This document shows, piece after piece, positions 33,823-45,640 of a stretch of DNA of 64,000 nucleotides. The notes below the pieces were generated by a model. It was not told where the DNA came from. It searched no databases and worked only from the letters and a program-made list of their open reading frames with translations. Positions within the stretch are counted from its first letter, which is position 1; every line of letters begins with the position of its first letter. A program made the position numbers and the translations under genes. The DNA is from Scolanthus callimorphus (taxonomy: Eukaryota > Cnidaria > Anthozoa > Actiniaria > Edwardsiidae): contig CM066924.1 of NCBI GenBank assembly GCA_033964015.1, forward strand, positions 6,988,251 to 7,052,250, in the 5' to 3' direction.

Positions 33823-34959
33823 CGATGGTGAATTAGGTGGTAGCAGAAACATATAAGTGAGTTGAAACGTGTAACAGACGAATGAATCTGATGTGACAAC
33901 CAGCGAACAACTCGCGATCACTAAACACCTTGGAAAACAATGTCCTTGCGTGCAGCCAATCAAAATTCAGATGTGACTTTCCACTGCACACGGCAGGCTT
34001 CGGTGCTCGTTTTGCAAAGCTACATTCTGATTCATCGATGCCTACAGATTTTTAGAAGCCTTACCGGCTTTTCTACGAGATTTCCTGCTGGAAAACCAAT
34101 CAACTTTGTAAGAAGAACTTCCAAGCTCAACCAAAATGCATAAATTTCTCGGAAGGAGAAAAATAATTCAGGAATTGAGCATATTTTGCAAAGTTATAAC
34201 TCACACCACTCAGTTTCGGGACGTCAAGAAAAAGAAGTTGGCCAAGCAGAGTTTTTATGGCTAGGAACTCTTAGAAACTATTGAAGAAATAACTAGAACG
34301 GGAGAAATGAATATCAACGTCGGCTGGATTCTGTTGATCCAAAAGGAACTAATTTACACGTAGGAACGAAGGAGAAAAACAGCTCGGCTATTTGCAAGGG
34401 ATCCGTTCTTGAAACAACAAACACAGAAGAAGGGAAATTAGAGTAGTTCTCCAGTGCTCTTAGTTATAAACTTCAAGATATGTTGTCGTTGAATTTGTAC
34501 TGGAAAATGAGATGTCAAAGAAAGAACGAAGGATCCAATCAAGCTAAAACAAACAAGTAAGACTCGCCAAAAAATGTGGTTGTTTTTTTCTTTCAGTAGT
34601 GAATTAAAAAACGTTTAGTTTATACATTAACTTATCGATTTTATTTCTTTGTAAATTGTTGTCTTTAGATTTTCATTTGTTCTTCTTCAAGGTGCTTAAG
34701 CCTTAATATTTTTGATGGATTTTGAGCATGGAAAAGAAACAGTTCTCAACTCATTTGTGCTTCTGTTGTGGGGAGTTCGCGCGCGTTAGAAAACATGACG
34801 AAATAAAATCTCCCGTTGCTGATTGGCTAAGCGAAGAATCTGTTGCTTTCCAAATATGGTGTTTTTTGATCGCGAGTTGTTCGCAGGTTGTCGCGCTGTT
34901 ACACGTTTCAACTCACTTATATGTTTCTGGTGGTAGGTACCGGGTGCTACCACCCCCTT
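33823..34959. mobile_element. 1.14-kb foldback element with 10-bp direct flanking repeats
   Basis: AGGTATCCAG occurs directly outside both ends (33813-33822 and 34960-34969). The arms are inverted: AGAAACATATAAGTGAGTTG at 33847 against CAACTCACTTATATGTTTCT at 34909, and GCGAACAACTCGCGATCA against TGATCGCGAGTTGTTCGC. The right arm carries an extra GGTAGGTACCGGGTGCTACC segment. The long duplication resembles those of Mutator/hAT-type elements (inference). Confidence 0.78.
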
Positions 34960-34969
34960 AGGTATCCAG

Positions 34970-36095
34970 GGTTTTTTTCCTCGAAGAATGAATAAATATC
35001 TGCGATACGCAGTTAGCAGATATCTGCACGTTCACATTGTAGAAATGCAATGCATTTCCATGCTTTGTCCTTTATCTTTTTGCATAATTAGCATAATCTT
35101 TAGTATATAAACTGAATTGCACAAGTATTCAGTTCTTCGGTCCTCAACGACACGCTTTAGTTGCACCACACTTCCCTGGTTGCACCCTCAAGAAATTCTA
35201 GTTTGAGATCTGTCTAATTCTAGAAGAAGAATTATGCCTGAATCGCCTAAAACTTGCAGAAATGTATTGTTGTCTTAATGTAGAGCACAATGGTACGGAT
35301 TTCACCATCATACATCAATTATTTCACGAGATATCGGCAGTTGAAAATCAGATTTTTAGGAAAATTGAAAGAGTCGTGAGTCTCGGGTACCTACCCATTT
35401 AAAGTGGATCATTTTAAAGTACGGCGTTGTTTTGAGCTCTTCCCTTAATAGTAACGAACTCCTGGTTTGCCTGATGAACAAGACGACGTGCCTCATCGTA
35501 AATCTGCGTCAGGATCTTGACACAAGCATTGATCCTCACTTATTTATTTTCAATATATTAAGTCTTCAAGAAGTTTTTCTTGAGTCGAGAACTACGTTGA
35601 ATAACGCGCGCCTTTTTTCTCGGGGGGTATATCTTTCGTGTGGTATTTGTTGTTAAGTCTGTTTCTTGTTGATAATAAATCCATGTTGAAATATTTCGCG
35701 ACGGTGTGATCTCGAAAATAGTTGTGGGTGGGGATGCAAGATACTCAAGATATTGGCTGCAATGTATAATGGGAAGCGCTGAAGGGCGGGTTAATTAAAC
35801 TGAGTACGTGACTTATGAAACATTTGTCAAAAATCGAGTGGCTGTGACAGAATTCGAGAGTTGTGTTAGGTCTTATCACGGTTTTGTGCGCTCTTTTGAC
35901 AAGTAGGCAAGCCTTGCAAAACTCCACAGAAACTTTCAAAACGCGAACTGAGATCTTTTCGAAAATATGGACAAAAAACAAATCGAAGCATTGAGATAAC
36001 GCCTGAGATGAAGCACTGAGATGCGTGCCTGAAAACAGTTACCTGCAAACATTCGAGGTTTTTGTAGCTGCTGCATAAATTGAGCAGTCATAGTT
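34970..36095. other. non-coding, nothing certain
   Basis: No supported gene. TATATAAACTG at 35105 could be a TATA box, followed by a 74-codon frame at 35432-35656 (LVCLMNKTTCLIVNLRQDLD...), but it has no recognisable domain and no supporting splice or poly(A) context. Confidence 0.35.
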
Positions 36096-36098
36096 TTA

Positions 36099-36300
36099 GA
36101 CCCGTCACACTACTCCGTTTTCAAACGAAAACGGATACTTTTTGCTACGGATACTACGGCTATCGTCCACACTACAACGCCGAAAACGATCACCGAAAAC
36201 GGCGAAAACAATACGAAAACGATAAGTGTGGACGCAAATCTTTTTGAAAACGGAGCAAAAAGTATCCGTTTTCGTTTGAAAACGATGTAGTGACGGGGTC
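36099..36300. mobile_element. 202-bp MITE with TTA target duplication
   Basis: TTA flanks both ends (36096-36098, 36301-36303). Left end GACCCGTCACACTAC then CGTTTTCAAACGAAAACGG; the right end reads CCGTTTTCGTTTGAAAACG ... GTAGTGACGGGGTC, its inverted repeat. The interior contains CGCCGAAAACGATCACC and GAAAACGGCG. The 3-bp TTA duplication is typical of PIF/Harbinger MITEs. A truncated relative lies at 3035-3172. Confidence 0.88.
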
Positions 36301-36303
36301 TTA

Positions 36304-37758
36304 GTGTTACAACTGGTGGCTGTGAATTCTTTGTACATCGATGCGTAAAACAACTACCATGAATACCAGTCGGGACTGAAATTGGAGCAATATTTTTTAA
36401 ATTATCGGCCGAAACCTGCCTCGGTGGATGAGGAATAGGGTAAAACTGTTTCGTAACCCCATCTGGTTTCCTCGAATTTCCCATCTGCTATAAAAAGTCT
36501 TGGAACCTCACGAAACTCGTTAGATTTAGGACTGACATACAGGTTTAAAGGGTTTTGAATCTTTGGCTCGTAGCATTTTACTGCAAACTTCTGTGTTCCT
36601 GTTTCTCTTGTCAAAGAAATCATTTCTAGTAACACAAAAACATTGAAAAGGAATTGTAAAGCTCTTACATAGAGATCACTCATCGAAACCCACAAAATGA
36701 GATAGAAATATAATAACAACATTTTATTCGGTTGGCTCTATTTCTTTAATCTTTGATGATTCGGGTACAGTATTATGATTATTATAATAATATTATTATG
36801 CAACAGAACACCTGCATTTAGCGCGACTTTCTGTATTTTTTTGTCAGAAATACGAAAATCTATATAAACGAGCTCTTTCTAATAATGAAAGAAGACATTG
36901 TTTTCGACATTTCCCTTTCTTCTTTGTCTTCTTCCATCTTTTTTTATTTGTTTGAGCTCGTCATTTTCTGATTAATTAGTTTAGTTCACCTCTATACACA
37001 CTATATTTTTATTTTCCGGTATGTAGTATTTATCCTGTTATCTGTTTTGAAAGTATAAATAAATTTCAAAGTTCAAGTTCAAAAGGGGAAATTTACCTCC
37101 AGCTACAATTTCTTGAAAGATTGCGTGTTTTTCTTTTGAACTGACGGCTTTTGATTTTCTGGGTCGTCTTAACGCACTTCAAATGATTTATAAAGTCTAA
37201 CTCGTAGAGAATGTGTCCGAATTATACGAGACTTTTTACAGAGTCTAGACAGGGAAGCCTCCCGGGCTTTCTCGATATTTTAAATAGTGCAGAGGCAAGG
37301 GCACAGGGGGGTAAGGGTTATTTTCGTGACTCGTGGATGCCCTCATGAATATGCGAATAATATGAACTTAGTCATATGGGTGGGTCGCATGGCACTCGTT
37401 CACATTTTCGCAAACGCGCATTTCAGTGTTTAAAGTGCACATGAAACGACATCGAATTCGGCTTCTTATACGCTCCAGACAGTAGGGGGGATTCAAATAA
37501 AGACAGCTTAAGGATAACATTTTTTATCTTCATAACCACAACAGGTTTTGTAAGGTTTAAAAAACTTCTATCGTAAGATCATTGTCTTTTTACAGAATCA
37601 AACAAAATAATGCGTCAGATTACATGCATGCTATTAGCCAGCCAGAAAACTCATGACTACAAACGCATAGCTTCACGGCTATTTATCAAAGCTCTTACAC
37701 AATTTGGTCTGCATGTTTGTCTAATAATGATCTGATATTGAAAACTGATTTCACTTCA
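36304..37758. other. non-coding with a probable retrotransposon 3' end
   Basis: Around 36980-37082 the sequence CCGGTATGTAGTATTTATCC ... GTATAAATAAATTTCAAAGTTCAAGTTC looks like a LINE or SINE 3' end. The remainder has no recognisable feature; a TTATTATAAT-rich patch lies near 36775. Confidence 0.4.
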
Positions 37759-37764
37759 ATTGAG

Positions 37765-37960
37765 TCCCGGGGGGGGGACTCCAATATTTTTTTTGTCGGG
37801 ATGATCGTCGGAAATTTTCAGTTTCACCCCTAAAAGATACCAAACATGGCGGGCCATGGCGTGACTCAAAAAAATTCAAACCGTCGTGATTTTAACCACT
37901 AAAATATATGACGATCATCCCCGACCAAAACATATGGGAGTCCCCCCCCCCCCCCCGGGA
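37765..37960. mobile_element. 196-bp MITE with G-run inverted termini
   Basis: Ends TCCCGGGGGGGGGACTCC and GGGAGTC(C)nGGGA are inverted, flanked by the 6-bp direct repeat ATTGAG (37759-37764, 37961-37966). Inside, GGGATGATCGTCGG and CGATCATCCC also pair. The G-run is 9 bases at one end and a C-run of 15 at the other, so it has slipped. The motif GGGATGATCTTCGGAAAA at 63139 suggests a relative there. Confidence 0.88.
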
Positions 37961-37989
37961 ATTGAGTTTCGTTAGCAAGTCAGCCAGCT

Positions 37990-38090
37990 CGACAATGGTA
38001 TATAATGGATAAGCCATCCAAACCACAAGCTTTGTAGTCCGAGGCGTGGTGGTTGGTTCAAATCCTGACGGGGTCTGTCAATAACTTTTT
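37990..38090 (+). repeat. tRNA-like (SINE head or tRNA pseudogene)
   Basis: GGTTCAAATCC at 38055-38065 fits an RNA polymerase III B box. GGTATATAATGGATAAGCCA about 58 bases upstream could be an A box, and a T-run follows at 38090. Stems are imperfect, so I do not call a functional tRNA. Confidence 0.4.
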
Positions 38091-38419
38091 TTCATTCAAA
38101 CATTACCTCGTAATTCATGACATCTATCAATTTGTGACATACTTTTCCTGTTACGTGACCATTGAAACGAGAGGGCTCGAAATAACATTTTGATGGTTTT
38201 ACTAACCATTAAAACCCTCGTGACTGATTCTCTTGACGTGATCGGAAATATCTGCTTTGTGACATTGGATTTCATACTACCAATCGAATACTACAAAATT
38301 TGAGTCACAGAATTTCTTAAAATTAATTGTGAAATAAAAATTATAAAAGTAAAAAGTTCGTGAAACGTTCTACTTGTTTATTTTTTAATTGTGAATTGTG
38401 CTAGACCCCCTCCCCCTCC

Positions 38420-39080
38420 CTTTACCAGTGGCGGATCCAGAGAGTGTTCCGCGGAACCCCCCTTGAGCATGAAGCCTATGAATTATTAATGAGATCCTTC
38501 TGAGTCATCCCTTTCAGCCATGACCTATCAGTCTTCCAAGGAGCGAAGAAACGAAACCCCACTTATAAAGTTCACAGCAGATTTAGTTAAACTTTTTACA
38601 GCAACATTTATGTTCAAATTCCACAATAATCTTTTGCCTTCAAGTTTTAGTGACCTCTTTACTCCTGTAAATCAAACTCATTCTTACAACACTAGACTAG
38701 CTTCAAAAACATCTTTCTCGCTGCCAGAACAAATTATGGAATTTTTAACATTCGATATAAAGGGGCAGAAATATGGAACTCCCTTAATGAAACAATAAAG
38801 CAGGCACCTCTAGCTTATGTCCAATCTAGCCTTAAATCCGACTTTCTTGACTCCTACCAAAAACACACACATGTATATTTATTTTCTTAGTCATTTATTC
38901 TTTTATTACCTTCATTTACACTTTTTCATCCCCACAGTTTTTTCCCTTCTTTTCGCTTTTTATAATATTTAAATATTATCTTTGTAAAATCCTGGGGACA
39001 AGCACCGCATTTTCACTTGCGTAAGTGGGTCCAAACGACGGTTTACAATGTGATTTTATGAACATGTCTATGTGCTCACA
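38420..39080 (+). pseudogene. LINE reverse-transcriptase C-terminus with 3' UTR, frameshifted
   Basis: From 38520 the frame reads FMFKFHNNLLPSSFSDLFTP then NQTHSYNTRLASKTSFSLP. It continues after a 1-base shift near 38723 as RTNYGIFNIRYKGAEIWNSL and ends ...DSYQKHTHVYLFS with stop TAG at 38888. N-YxTR and GAEIWNSL are the usual C-terminal signatures of CR1/L2-like LINEs. The 3' UTR contains AATCCTGGGGACAAGCACCG. CAGTGGCGGATCCAG at 38427, just upstream, is a common DNA-transposon end and may be a separate insertion. Confidence 0.82.
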
Positions 39081-40624
39081 TGCTCACATATACAAAGTGC
39101 TAGTCATACCTTTATAAAACCGACAGATGTCCCTAATGCTTTTGTCAAATGAACACAACAGAAAGTAAAGTGTCTGGTGATTCTTGTGTTTTTTTTTTTT
39201 TTTTTTTATTCTTGTGTTGCTTACTAATATCGCTTGTGCTTTTTCAGGGGATTTCTGTAGGAATCCATTCTAATGAAAAGTTGAATTTTCCATGACACAA
39301 GAACGTGAAATGTTCGGCTTTCCTATGGACAAACATGTGATTTTTCCGAACACTTCCCATTCTTATGCCGGCCATGGGAAATACTGCTGAAATGCTCTGT
39401 GTGGGCGCAGCTCTTATCAGTGCAATGGGTGAATCGATACTTTCAAGGAAAACTGCCGACAAGGAAGGAAGAAATAAATTGTCTTTTCCAAAACAAACCC
39501 CACGTTGTTTCCCAAGTAGTAGAAGTATTTGTTTCCAAAATGTCTCACACCTTATAAAAATCTTTTTATCTCGTAATTCCATTTTCACTAGTGCGTAAAT
39601 TGTTTTGCTTTGAGCAGCCGTTTTAGCGCTCATTATAACCATAAAAGAAAAACAAACGACTCAATAAGGACACGTATTTTCATAGTAAACGCTAGATTGT
39701 TACAATTATAAAAGAACCGTGAAAATGAAGTGCATCCTGAGGCCCCTTGGGTTACACAAAACAGCTCTAAATGGCGCGCGTTAATCCTTGTTTTATAGGC
39801 GAATGACGAAGTGCCACTAGAAAAGGACTTCCCATTCTATTATTATAATTCAAGCACTTGTATTTTTTTAAGGAAAGAGGCATTTATAAAGATTCCAAGA
39901 AGCTGTACTGAATCGGTACAGTGGTAGAGTGATAGTGAAGTTGAAGCCTGCATGACTTTTCCCTTTCGTTTTTAATTCCAGTCCGCAATTGAATTACCGA
40001 TGTGCCATAACTAATGATGCATTGAAAAAACGTTCAGTAATTTCATGTTCGCGCTAGAGGGGCTTGAAAAAAAAACTGTTCATAATTTAAAAATCCAAGT
40101 GAAGACATTGGCTTTAAACACTGTCTGGTGAGACGATACGAGGAAAGGTTTGCAAGGAGAGCTGTTTGTCCTGTACTTCCCAGGTAGGCTTTATTAGTAC
40201 TGTCACTTTTTTCGTTACGAGGAGATTTCCTTAGTTTAATCATTTGTCCAGGTTTGCTTGTAGCAAAACGCTGATGGGTGTTCACTTTTTATCACAAAAT
40301 ATTTCCCGATTGCACTTATTTGTAGTCGACAGTGTTCCATATGCTTTTTATTGCATTCTAGGTTTTCGTTTTCTTGTGCGCCAAATACCATTTGAAGTGT
40401 TGCCTTCACTAACATTAAATATATCGTGTACACCAAGGGTGGTATTTAATTTTAAAAAATGTGTTTGAAAGTAATTGCTTTTCTAAGGTATGTTTCTTTT
40501 ATAATATCTACTCAATACCGTTTCGCGTGCATTTAGTATTATCTATTGAGAGTGAGCTTGGAAAGATGTCCTTGTCCTCTCAAAGTCTGCTCTGTTTTTT
40601 GAGTAGCGTTTTATTCCAGTCTGT
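39081..40624. other. mostly non-coding; foldback relative at 39250-39395
   Basis: Contains a T-run (39189-39209) and, at 39248-39395, GGATTTCTGTAGGAATCCAT ... CACTTCCCATTCTTATGCC, a diverged relative of the foldback at 58486-58651. A 132-codon minus-strand frame covering 39244-39642 overlaps this repeat and is not credible. The rest is unrecognised. Confidence 0.4.
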
Positions 40625-40626
40625 TA

Positions 40627-40879
40627 GAGCGGATTTCACATGACCGTCGTGAAAACAATTGCAATTGAGCAATCACTAGCCAATCAGAATCGAGAGAAAT
40701 CACCACTTGCTCCTAAGTGGCTTTTCTCTCAGCCAATCACAAGCCGAACCAATTACTAAGTAATTATGCAATTGTATTTACTAAAGAATTTGATTGGCTG
40801 AGAAAAAACGAGTAGCCAAGGAGAACGCAAAGCAATCGCAATTACATAACAAGTGTTGACAGTCATGTGAAATCCGCTC
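40627..40879. mobile_element. 253-bp MITE, TA target site, GAGCGGATTTCACATGAC termini
   Basis: TA on both sides (40625-40626, 40880-40881). Ends GAGCGGATTTCACATGACCG and GTCATGTGAAATCCGCTC are perfect inverted repeats over 18 bases. The inner part pairs as GATTGGCT/AGCCAATC strings. The longest of three related TA-flanked MITEs in this window. Confidence 0.88.
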
Positions 40880-40881
40880 TA

Positions 40882-41863
40882 TCACCGTTTCTAAGTACCG
40901 CTTGTGTAAACAGGACACCAACCAAGATATTAATCATACTCTCTACCTTCCTCGAAGATAGTGAATGTTGTAAGGGGTCGACCATGTGACTTTTGAGGGG
41001 GTTTTCAATCGGGTGTCTTTATTCAAACACGTGAAGGAACGTGTGCGCAAGTTTTCTTGGCTGCTGCAACTAACATTAAGCAAAAATGTACTTCAGTATC
41101 GAAAACATACTATTTTGGCCTTGGGAGTTTATACCTGATAAAACACTGCATTTTACAAACTTTGACCTTGTTGACGGGTAAAATGAAATAATATGGTAAT
41201 ATTTCTAAAACACATACCCACCACATAGAACTTTAAAATAAAGCAATGGTTTTGGCACTAGATTTGTATCTAATGTTACTCGATTTTTTATTGGATCCTC
41301 TCTTCTTAGACACAGCAATCAACCCTGGATTTTCAACTTCATTGTATCGATCTATTCTCGTGTGGAACGTGATGTGGGGCGCCTCGGTCGAGGCTCTGAG
41401 TTGTTACAGTGAGGGCACTTGAACCTGTAGCGGTCAGGTCTTTTTCAGATGTTTTTTCTGCATTCTTTTTGGAGCGGCCAATCAGAAGCGAGATTGAGTT
41501 TGTCAGCCCTACATTTTTCAGACGTAGTATTTATTACACATTTTTCACGCATTTGTTCTCAGAAAGAATGGCAGGTCTTTATCTTTTAATAATTTTCAAT
41601 TGGAAAAAGACATCAACAAAATGAGACATGTTTTTTTGCCCATTATGTGCTGATTAGTTTGATGCATTTTGCAAAAGATTTGAAAATTAGCTCGTGATTC
41701 GTGATGGACACCCCTTCTTCACGGTCATCCTTGCTCGTGGCTCGAAGCGACTCACGGCTTGCGGTTGACTCGTGAAATAACATAACTCTTTTGCGATTCC
41801 ACTTTGCACTTTGGTCCCACCTAGTCAACGCATTTTTAATGTATTTGCTTTTAAATACCCCAG
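40882..41863. other. non-coding, nothing recognised
   Basis: About 1 kb without supported features. GCTCGTGATTCGTGATGG and similar TCGTG-rich text near 41690-41775 is weakly repetitive. Confidence 0.35.
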
Positions 41864-41936
41864 GGATCTGGAGACGTCAAGAGGATACAATCTTAAACAT
41901 CCCGTCAAAGGAAGACCCTTGAAAGGATACGAAGAG
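41864..41936 (+). CDS. candidate orphan exon, unknown product
   Basis: A 73-base segment between a possible acceptor (AATACCCCAG) and a near-perfect donor (GAG|GTAAGT). Only one of its three frames is open: DLETSRGYNLKHPVKGRPLKGYEE (phase 2 in, phase 0 out), written here as DLETSRGYNLKHPV then KGRPLKGYEE. The composition is charged and gene-like, and the other frames contain stops. No homologous domain is recognised and no neighbouring exon was found within several kilobases, so it may be chance. Confidence 0.25.
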
Positions 41937-44602
41937 GTAAGTCATTATTTTTGTTTCAAGATCTTTGAATGTTTTTAATGTGTTATTAGGAGAAATGTTA
42001 AAGTGGACGACACAGAGTGGAAACTTTTGAACCTATAATAGAATTATGTGTTTGACGTATTTTTGCACAGGAAAGCCCTCTCCATTTGGTAGCGCACAAC
42101 ATTTCCTTAGCTCTAGTTAGTCGTTGTGTGTACTCTACCGTAGACGACTGTCATAGAGCTACTTGTAGAACTAGTGAGGTTTGTTGTGAGGTTTGCCTTT
42201 ACAGCCCTAATGTGAGATTGAAACCACTAAATACTTTTATATAGCCATTATATACATAGTTGGCAAAGTTTTCTTGATCACGGCAAAAGATTTCATTACA
42301 ATGCAGTGACAGGGTACATCTTTAAATCGGCAACTTGCCTTCGTTTACACTATTTACCTTTGGATATAAGCATTACTGTATTGTGTGCTCTAAATCGTTT
42401 TCTTTTTTGGTATCTCACTCAGTAGACGAGGATGATAACTAGAGATATGTAGTTCTATACTCTACATACGTTTTGATTCGGTCAACTTTTTAAAAGGTAA
42501 ACAATTAGCACAAACATCCTCGACAGCAACGGCTTAATTTAATCACATCATTGACAACAGTTAAAGTCAACAAAAAAGAAAACTGAGACGAGATATCAAA
42601 AAACCCGCTAATTAAGGGGAAATGTATCTCTTTTCTTTCGAACTTAGATGCCATCTTCGGAACCCCGACAAAATACAACCCCAGCAAACATAGATTTTAA
42701 GAATATTGTCGAACAAGGCTGATCGTTATCTTTTGTTTGTTCGTATGTAATCTGGTTTTTGCCTTTTAGAAATAAAATTGATTGATTGATTGTTGTGAAC
42801 AATAATATTAATAATAATCCTTAAATTAATAATGGTAATTGAACTGAGTGGAGTGCAATTTGGTCTGAAATCATACGCGTGATTTCAAAATCAAACCGTG
42901 CCTGCATGTCTGTTATCAAAGTGTTTGCGCACTGACGAAGTCTTGCTTTATGTCCCTCCACGCGTACGAAAATTCAGTTTCCCTTGACAGTGGCGGTAAG
43001 ATGTCGCCGAAACGTGGGACTCTCATGTCGTTAAATTTCGCAGGCAAATCTATTGCTCTAAAGATAACTTCAGACCTGCTTCATTTTCGAATTCGCTGTT
43101 ACACCTCCCTACCCCAAGGAGGATTGGAATGCCTTCCCAGAATGCATCTGTATGGTTTATATTATTAAGCGGCGTCCTTGATGTCTCTGTGTCATTTCTC
43201 ACTTGCTTCTGTCGAGACAACAACGCGGAGTGATCGCTCCGAAATACATGGACTTCTAACGATCGCGCGTGCAATAAATAGACTTCAATTTCGTGATTTC
43301 ATTAGTATAAATTTGTAAGACTTTTTATACCAGAAGGCTCCATCCGTATTTCGGTTTCTAAGTCAGCTCGCCTGTCGAGATAATAAAGCCGCTACAGCGA
43401 GTGACTTCATATATAATATTTTTGTGCAAAGTAATAATGTATTACCCGCTACTAATACGAGGTTTAGGATAAGAGTGCCTTCTACAATAATTACTGGTTT
43501 TGGACAAAGTGAAACCTCCTCATTGTATCCGTATTATTTGTTAACATACAACAGAGCAATCTTGTCCGTGACTAGAACACACGTCCGCTTCGCGCTGAGA
43601 TTTGCGCTCACGTCTATGAGTTTGTAATCCAGGAAATCATGAGTTCATCTGAGTACTTTCCAATGTATTGTGTTGTATGACTTTTGAAGAACAATTTGAC
43701 AGCATTGAGTTCCCATGATATCGAATAAAAGAATAATATGGCACTAGCTTCAACTGATTCGAAGATTAATCGTCTTGTCGCACTGGCTCGTCACAAGGAT
43801 AATAGCGATGGCTAAATTTCCATTAAAACACAAAAACCTTGGTATTTCATGGTCTTGAAGTAACACATAGTAATATCCAGCCTATTTCTAACTCAAGCAA
43901 GGATAGGGAATTAAATCTAGATGGAAAAGATCCCCATGTTGTGAATAGAGTGCCTGGAAATGGTTAGCAATGATCGACAACTCACGCCAATTTATGCTCG
44001 ATGTTTGAACGGGTCGCATTCATCGAAACCTGAGTACATTAGAGTACATTTGACTCCTTAGCCTTGTGTGACCCTTATATAACAATATACATGCCAAAAA
44101 TCTCTAATGTATCCAATCATAAGAAGGCTGTGTACATTTATAACTAAGGGTTTGAACGCGTGACCAAGTACAAAGGCCGCAGTTGCGTAATAGAGCACAA
44201 GAATAATCGTCTCGACTCGTAACTTTTTCGCAACAACTGCTGTTTTTTTGGCAAAACATAGGTAAAATATAAGTTAAAGAATGCGTAGATACCAAGGTAT
44301 ATGCATATAAGTGCCTAGATATGACGAAAAAAGCTCTTCAAAAGTGACCTAGTTTTGCCGCGAAACACTCGATTTAAGTAACGCATGACTGGTGTTAAGT
44401 GAATAAATTGGGCGCGCAGGGTATTCTGGGAGGATCCAATCCTCCTTGTCCCTACCCCTAGATGGCCGTTCCTGGGTAATGCGCTCTTGGTGTTACAGTA
44501 CTGCAGACAACGGTTGATGCTCGAAAACCCACGACTATTCAAAATATTCTAAAATCCATATTATTGTATAAGAAATATCAAAACTATTATTGTAAGAAAC
44601 AT
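41937..44602. other. non-coding; LINE 3' tail near 42795
   Basis: GTATGTAATCTGGTTTTTGC then AGAAATAAAATTGATTGATTGATTG (about 42743-42793) looks like a LINE 3' end with an (ATTG)n tail. The rest, about 2.5 kb, shows no supported gene or repeat. Confidence 0.45.
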
Positions 44603-45151
44603 ATAGAGGATATACACGGTGGCGCGAAGATATGAGTTTTATTTTCGAGTGGCAAGAACAAGATTTTACGAATGAGCGCAGCGAATGGGTAAAATATTGT
44701 TTTTGACACGAGAAAATAAAACTCATATCTCCAAGCCACCGTGTAATTTTCTTTTTGTTATATAGACAAACCAGAAAAAAATATTCCAAATTGATTTCCA
44801 AGCATTTTTGTTTTGACCGATATCCTCACTAGTGAGGATATGGAAAATATGTCACTGAGGACCCGGATGTAGCTTCGAGATCTACGAGTGGCGTATTTCC
44901 CAGTAAAACACTCGTGTCTATATAATAAATAGAGGATATACACGGTGGCGCGAAGATATGAGTTTTATTTTCGAATGTTTTTTTTATTATACTGACAAAC
45001 CAGAAAAAAATATTCCAAATCGATTTCCAATCACTTTCGTTTTGACCGATATCGTCATGGAAAATATGTCACTCAGGTCCCGGATGTAGCTTCATATGAG
45101 ATCTACGAGTGGCGTATTTCACTCGTAAAACACTCGTCTCCATATAATAAA
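44588..45151. repeat. tandem pair of a foldback-bearing unit
   Basis: Unit 1 starts AGAGGATATACACGGTGGCG at about 44604 and unit 2 at 44931. Both contain CAAACCAGAAAAAAATATTCC, TTTTGACCGATATC, GTCACT.AGG.CCCGGATGTAGC and AAAACACTCGT. Unit 1 has an additional ~110 bases. That segment makes an inverted repeat: ATATGAGTTTTATTTTCG at 44629 against GAAAATAAAACTCATAT at 44713. Confidence 0.85.
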
Positions 45152-45344
45152 TAGCTATATAGCAAAATGCCATAAGAAGTAAATAATATGATTTTTTTTT
45201 GCCAAAATGTATTTTTGGAGGAAAATGGTCTGTTATGCAAATATTTAATAAGCATTATTTGCATATGTCAAGAGAAAGAAAAATGCATCAAAATGAAATA
45301 AGCAGTTTTATTCATTTGTATTTTGCATCTCTTGGCATGGTATA
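45152..45344. other. short non-coding spacer
   Basis: AT-rich; TTATGCAAATATTTAATAAG ... TTATTTGCATAT near 45230-45266 forms a weak hairpin. Nothing else. Confidence 0.3.
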
Positions 45345-45640
45345 AGGGACACGGTCAAAACATATGTACTCGAACGGGACCCGATTTTTCACAAAGATGT
45401 GGTAGGTACCGGGTGATACCCACCCCCTCTCCGCGACGCGACGCTTATGGTACTCGTTATTGCTGTGAGATGGTAGGTGCCGGTCTATACCTCCTTGAGA
45501 CCCGATTATTGCAAAAGTAGATGGTTGGCACCGGTACATACCCCTATGGGACCCTATATTTCATTAAATTGGGTGGTAGGTACCGGCCCATACCCCTATG
45601 GGACCCTATATTTCACTAAATTTGGAGTAGGTACCGGCCC
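45345..45640. repeat. GGTACCGG minisatellite, ~58-bp units
   Basis: GTAGGTACCGG(G/C) or variants at about 45401, 45474, 45525, 45570 and 45627. The last units are most alike: ACCGGCCCATACCCCTATGG followed by GACCCTATATTTCACTAAAT. The left border GGGACACGGTCAAAACATA has its reverse complement at about 49590-49612. Confidence 0.82.

Noticed and set aside
39244..39642. 132-codon minus-strand frame
   Set aside because: Its end lies in a foldback repeat related to 58486-58651 and the rest shows no family resemblance.
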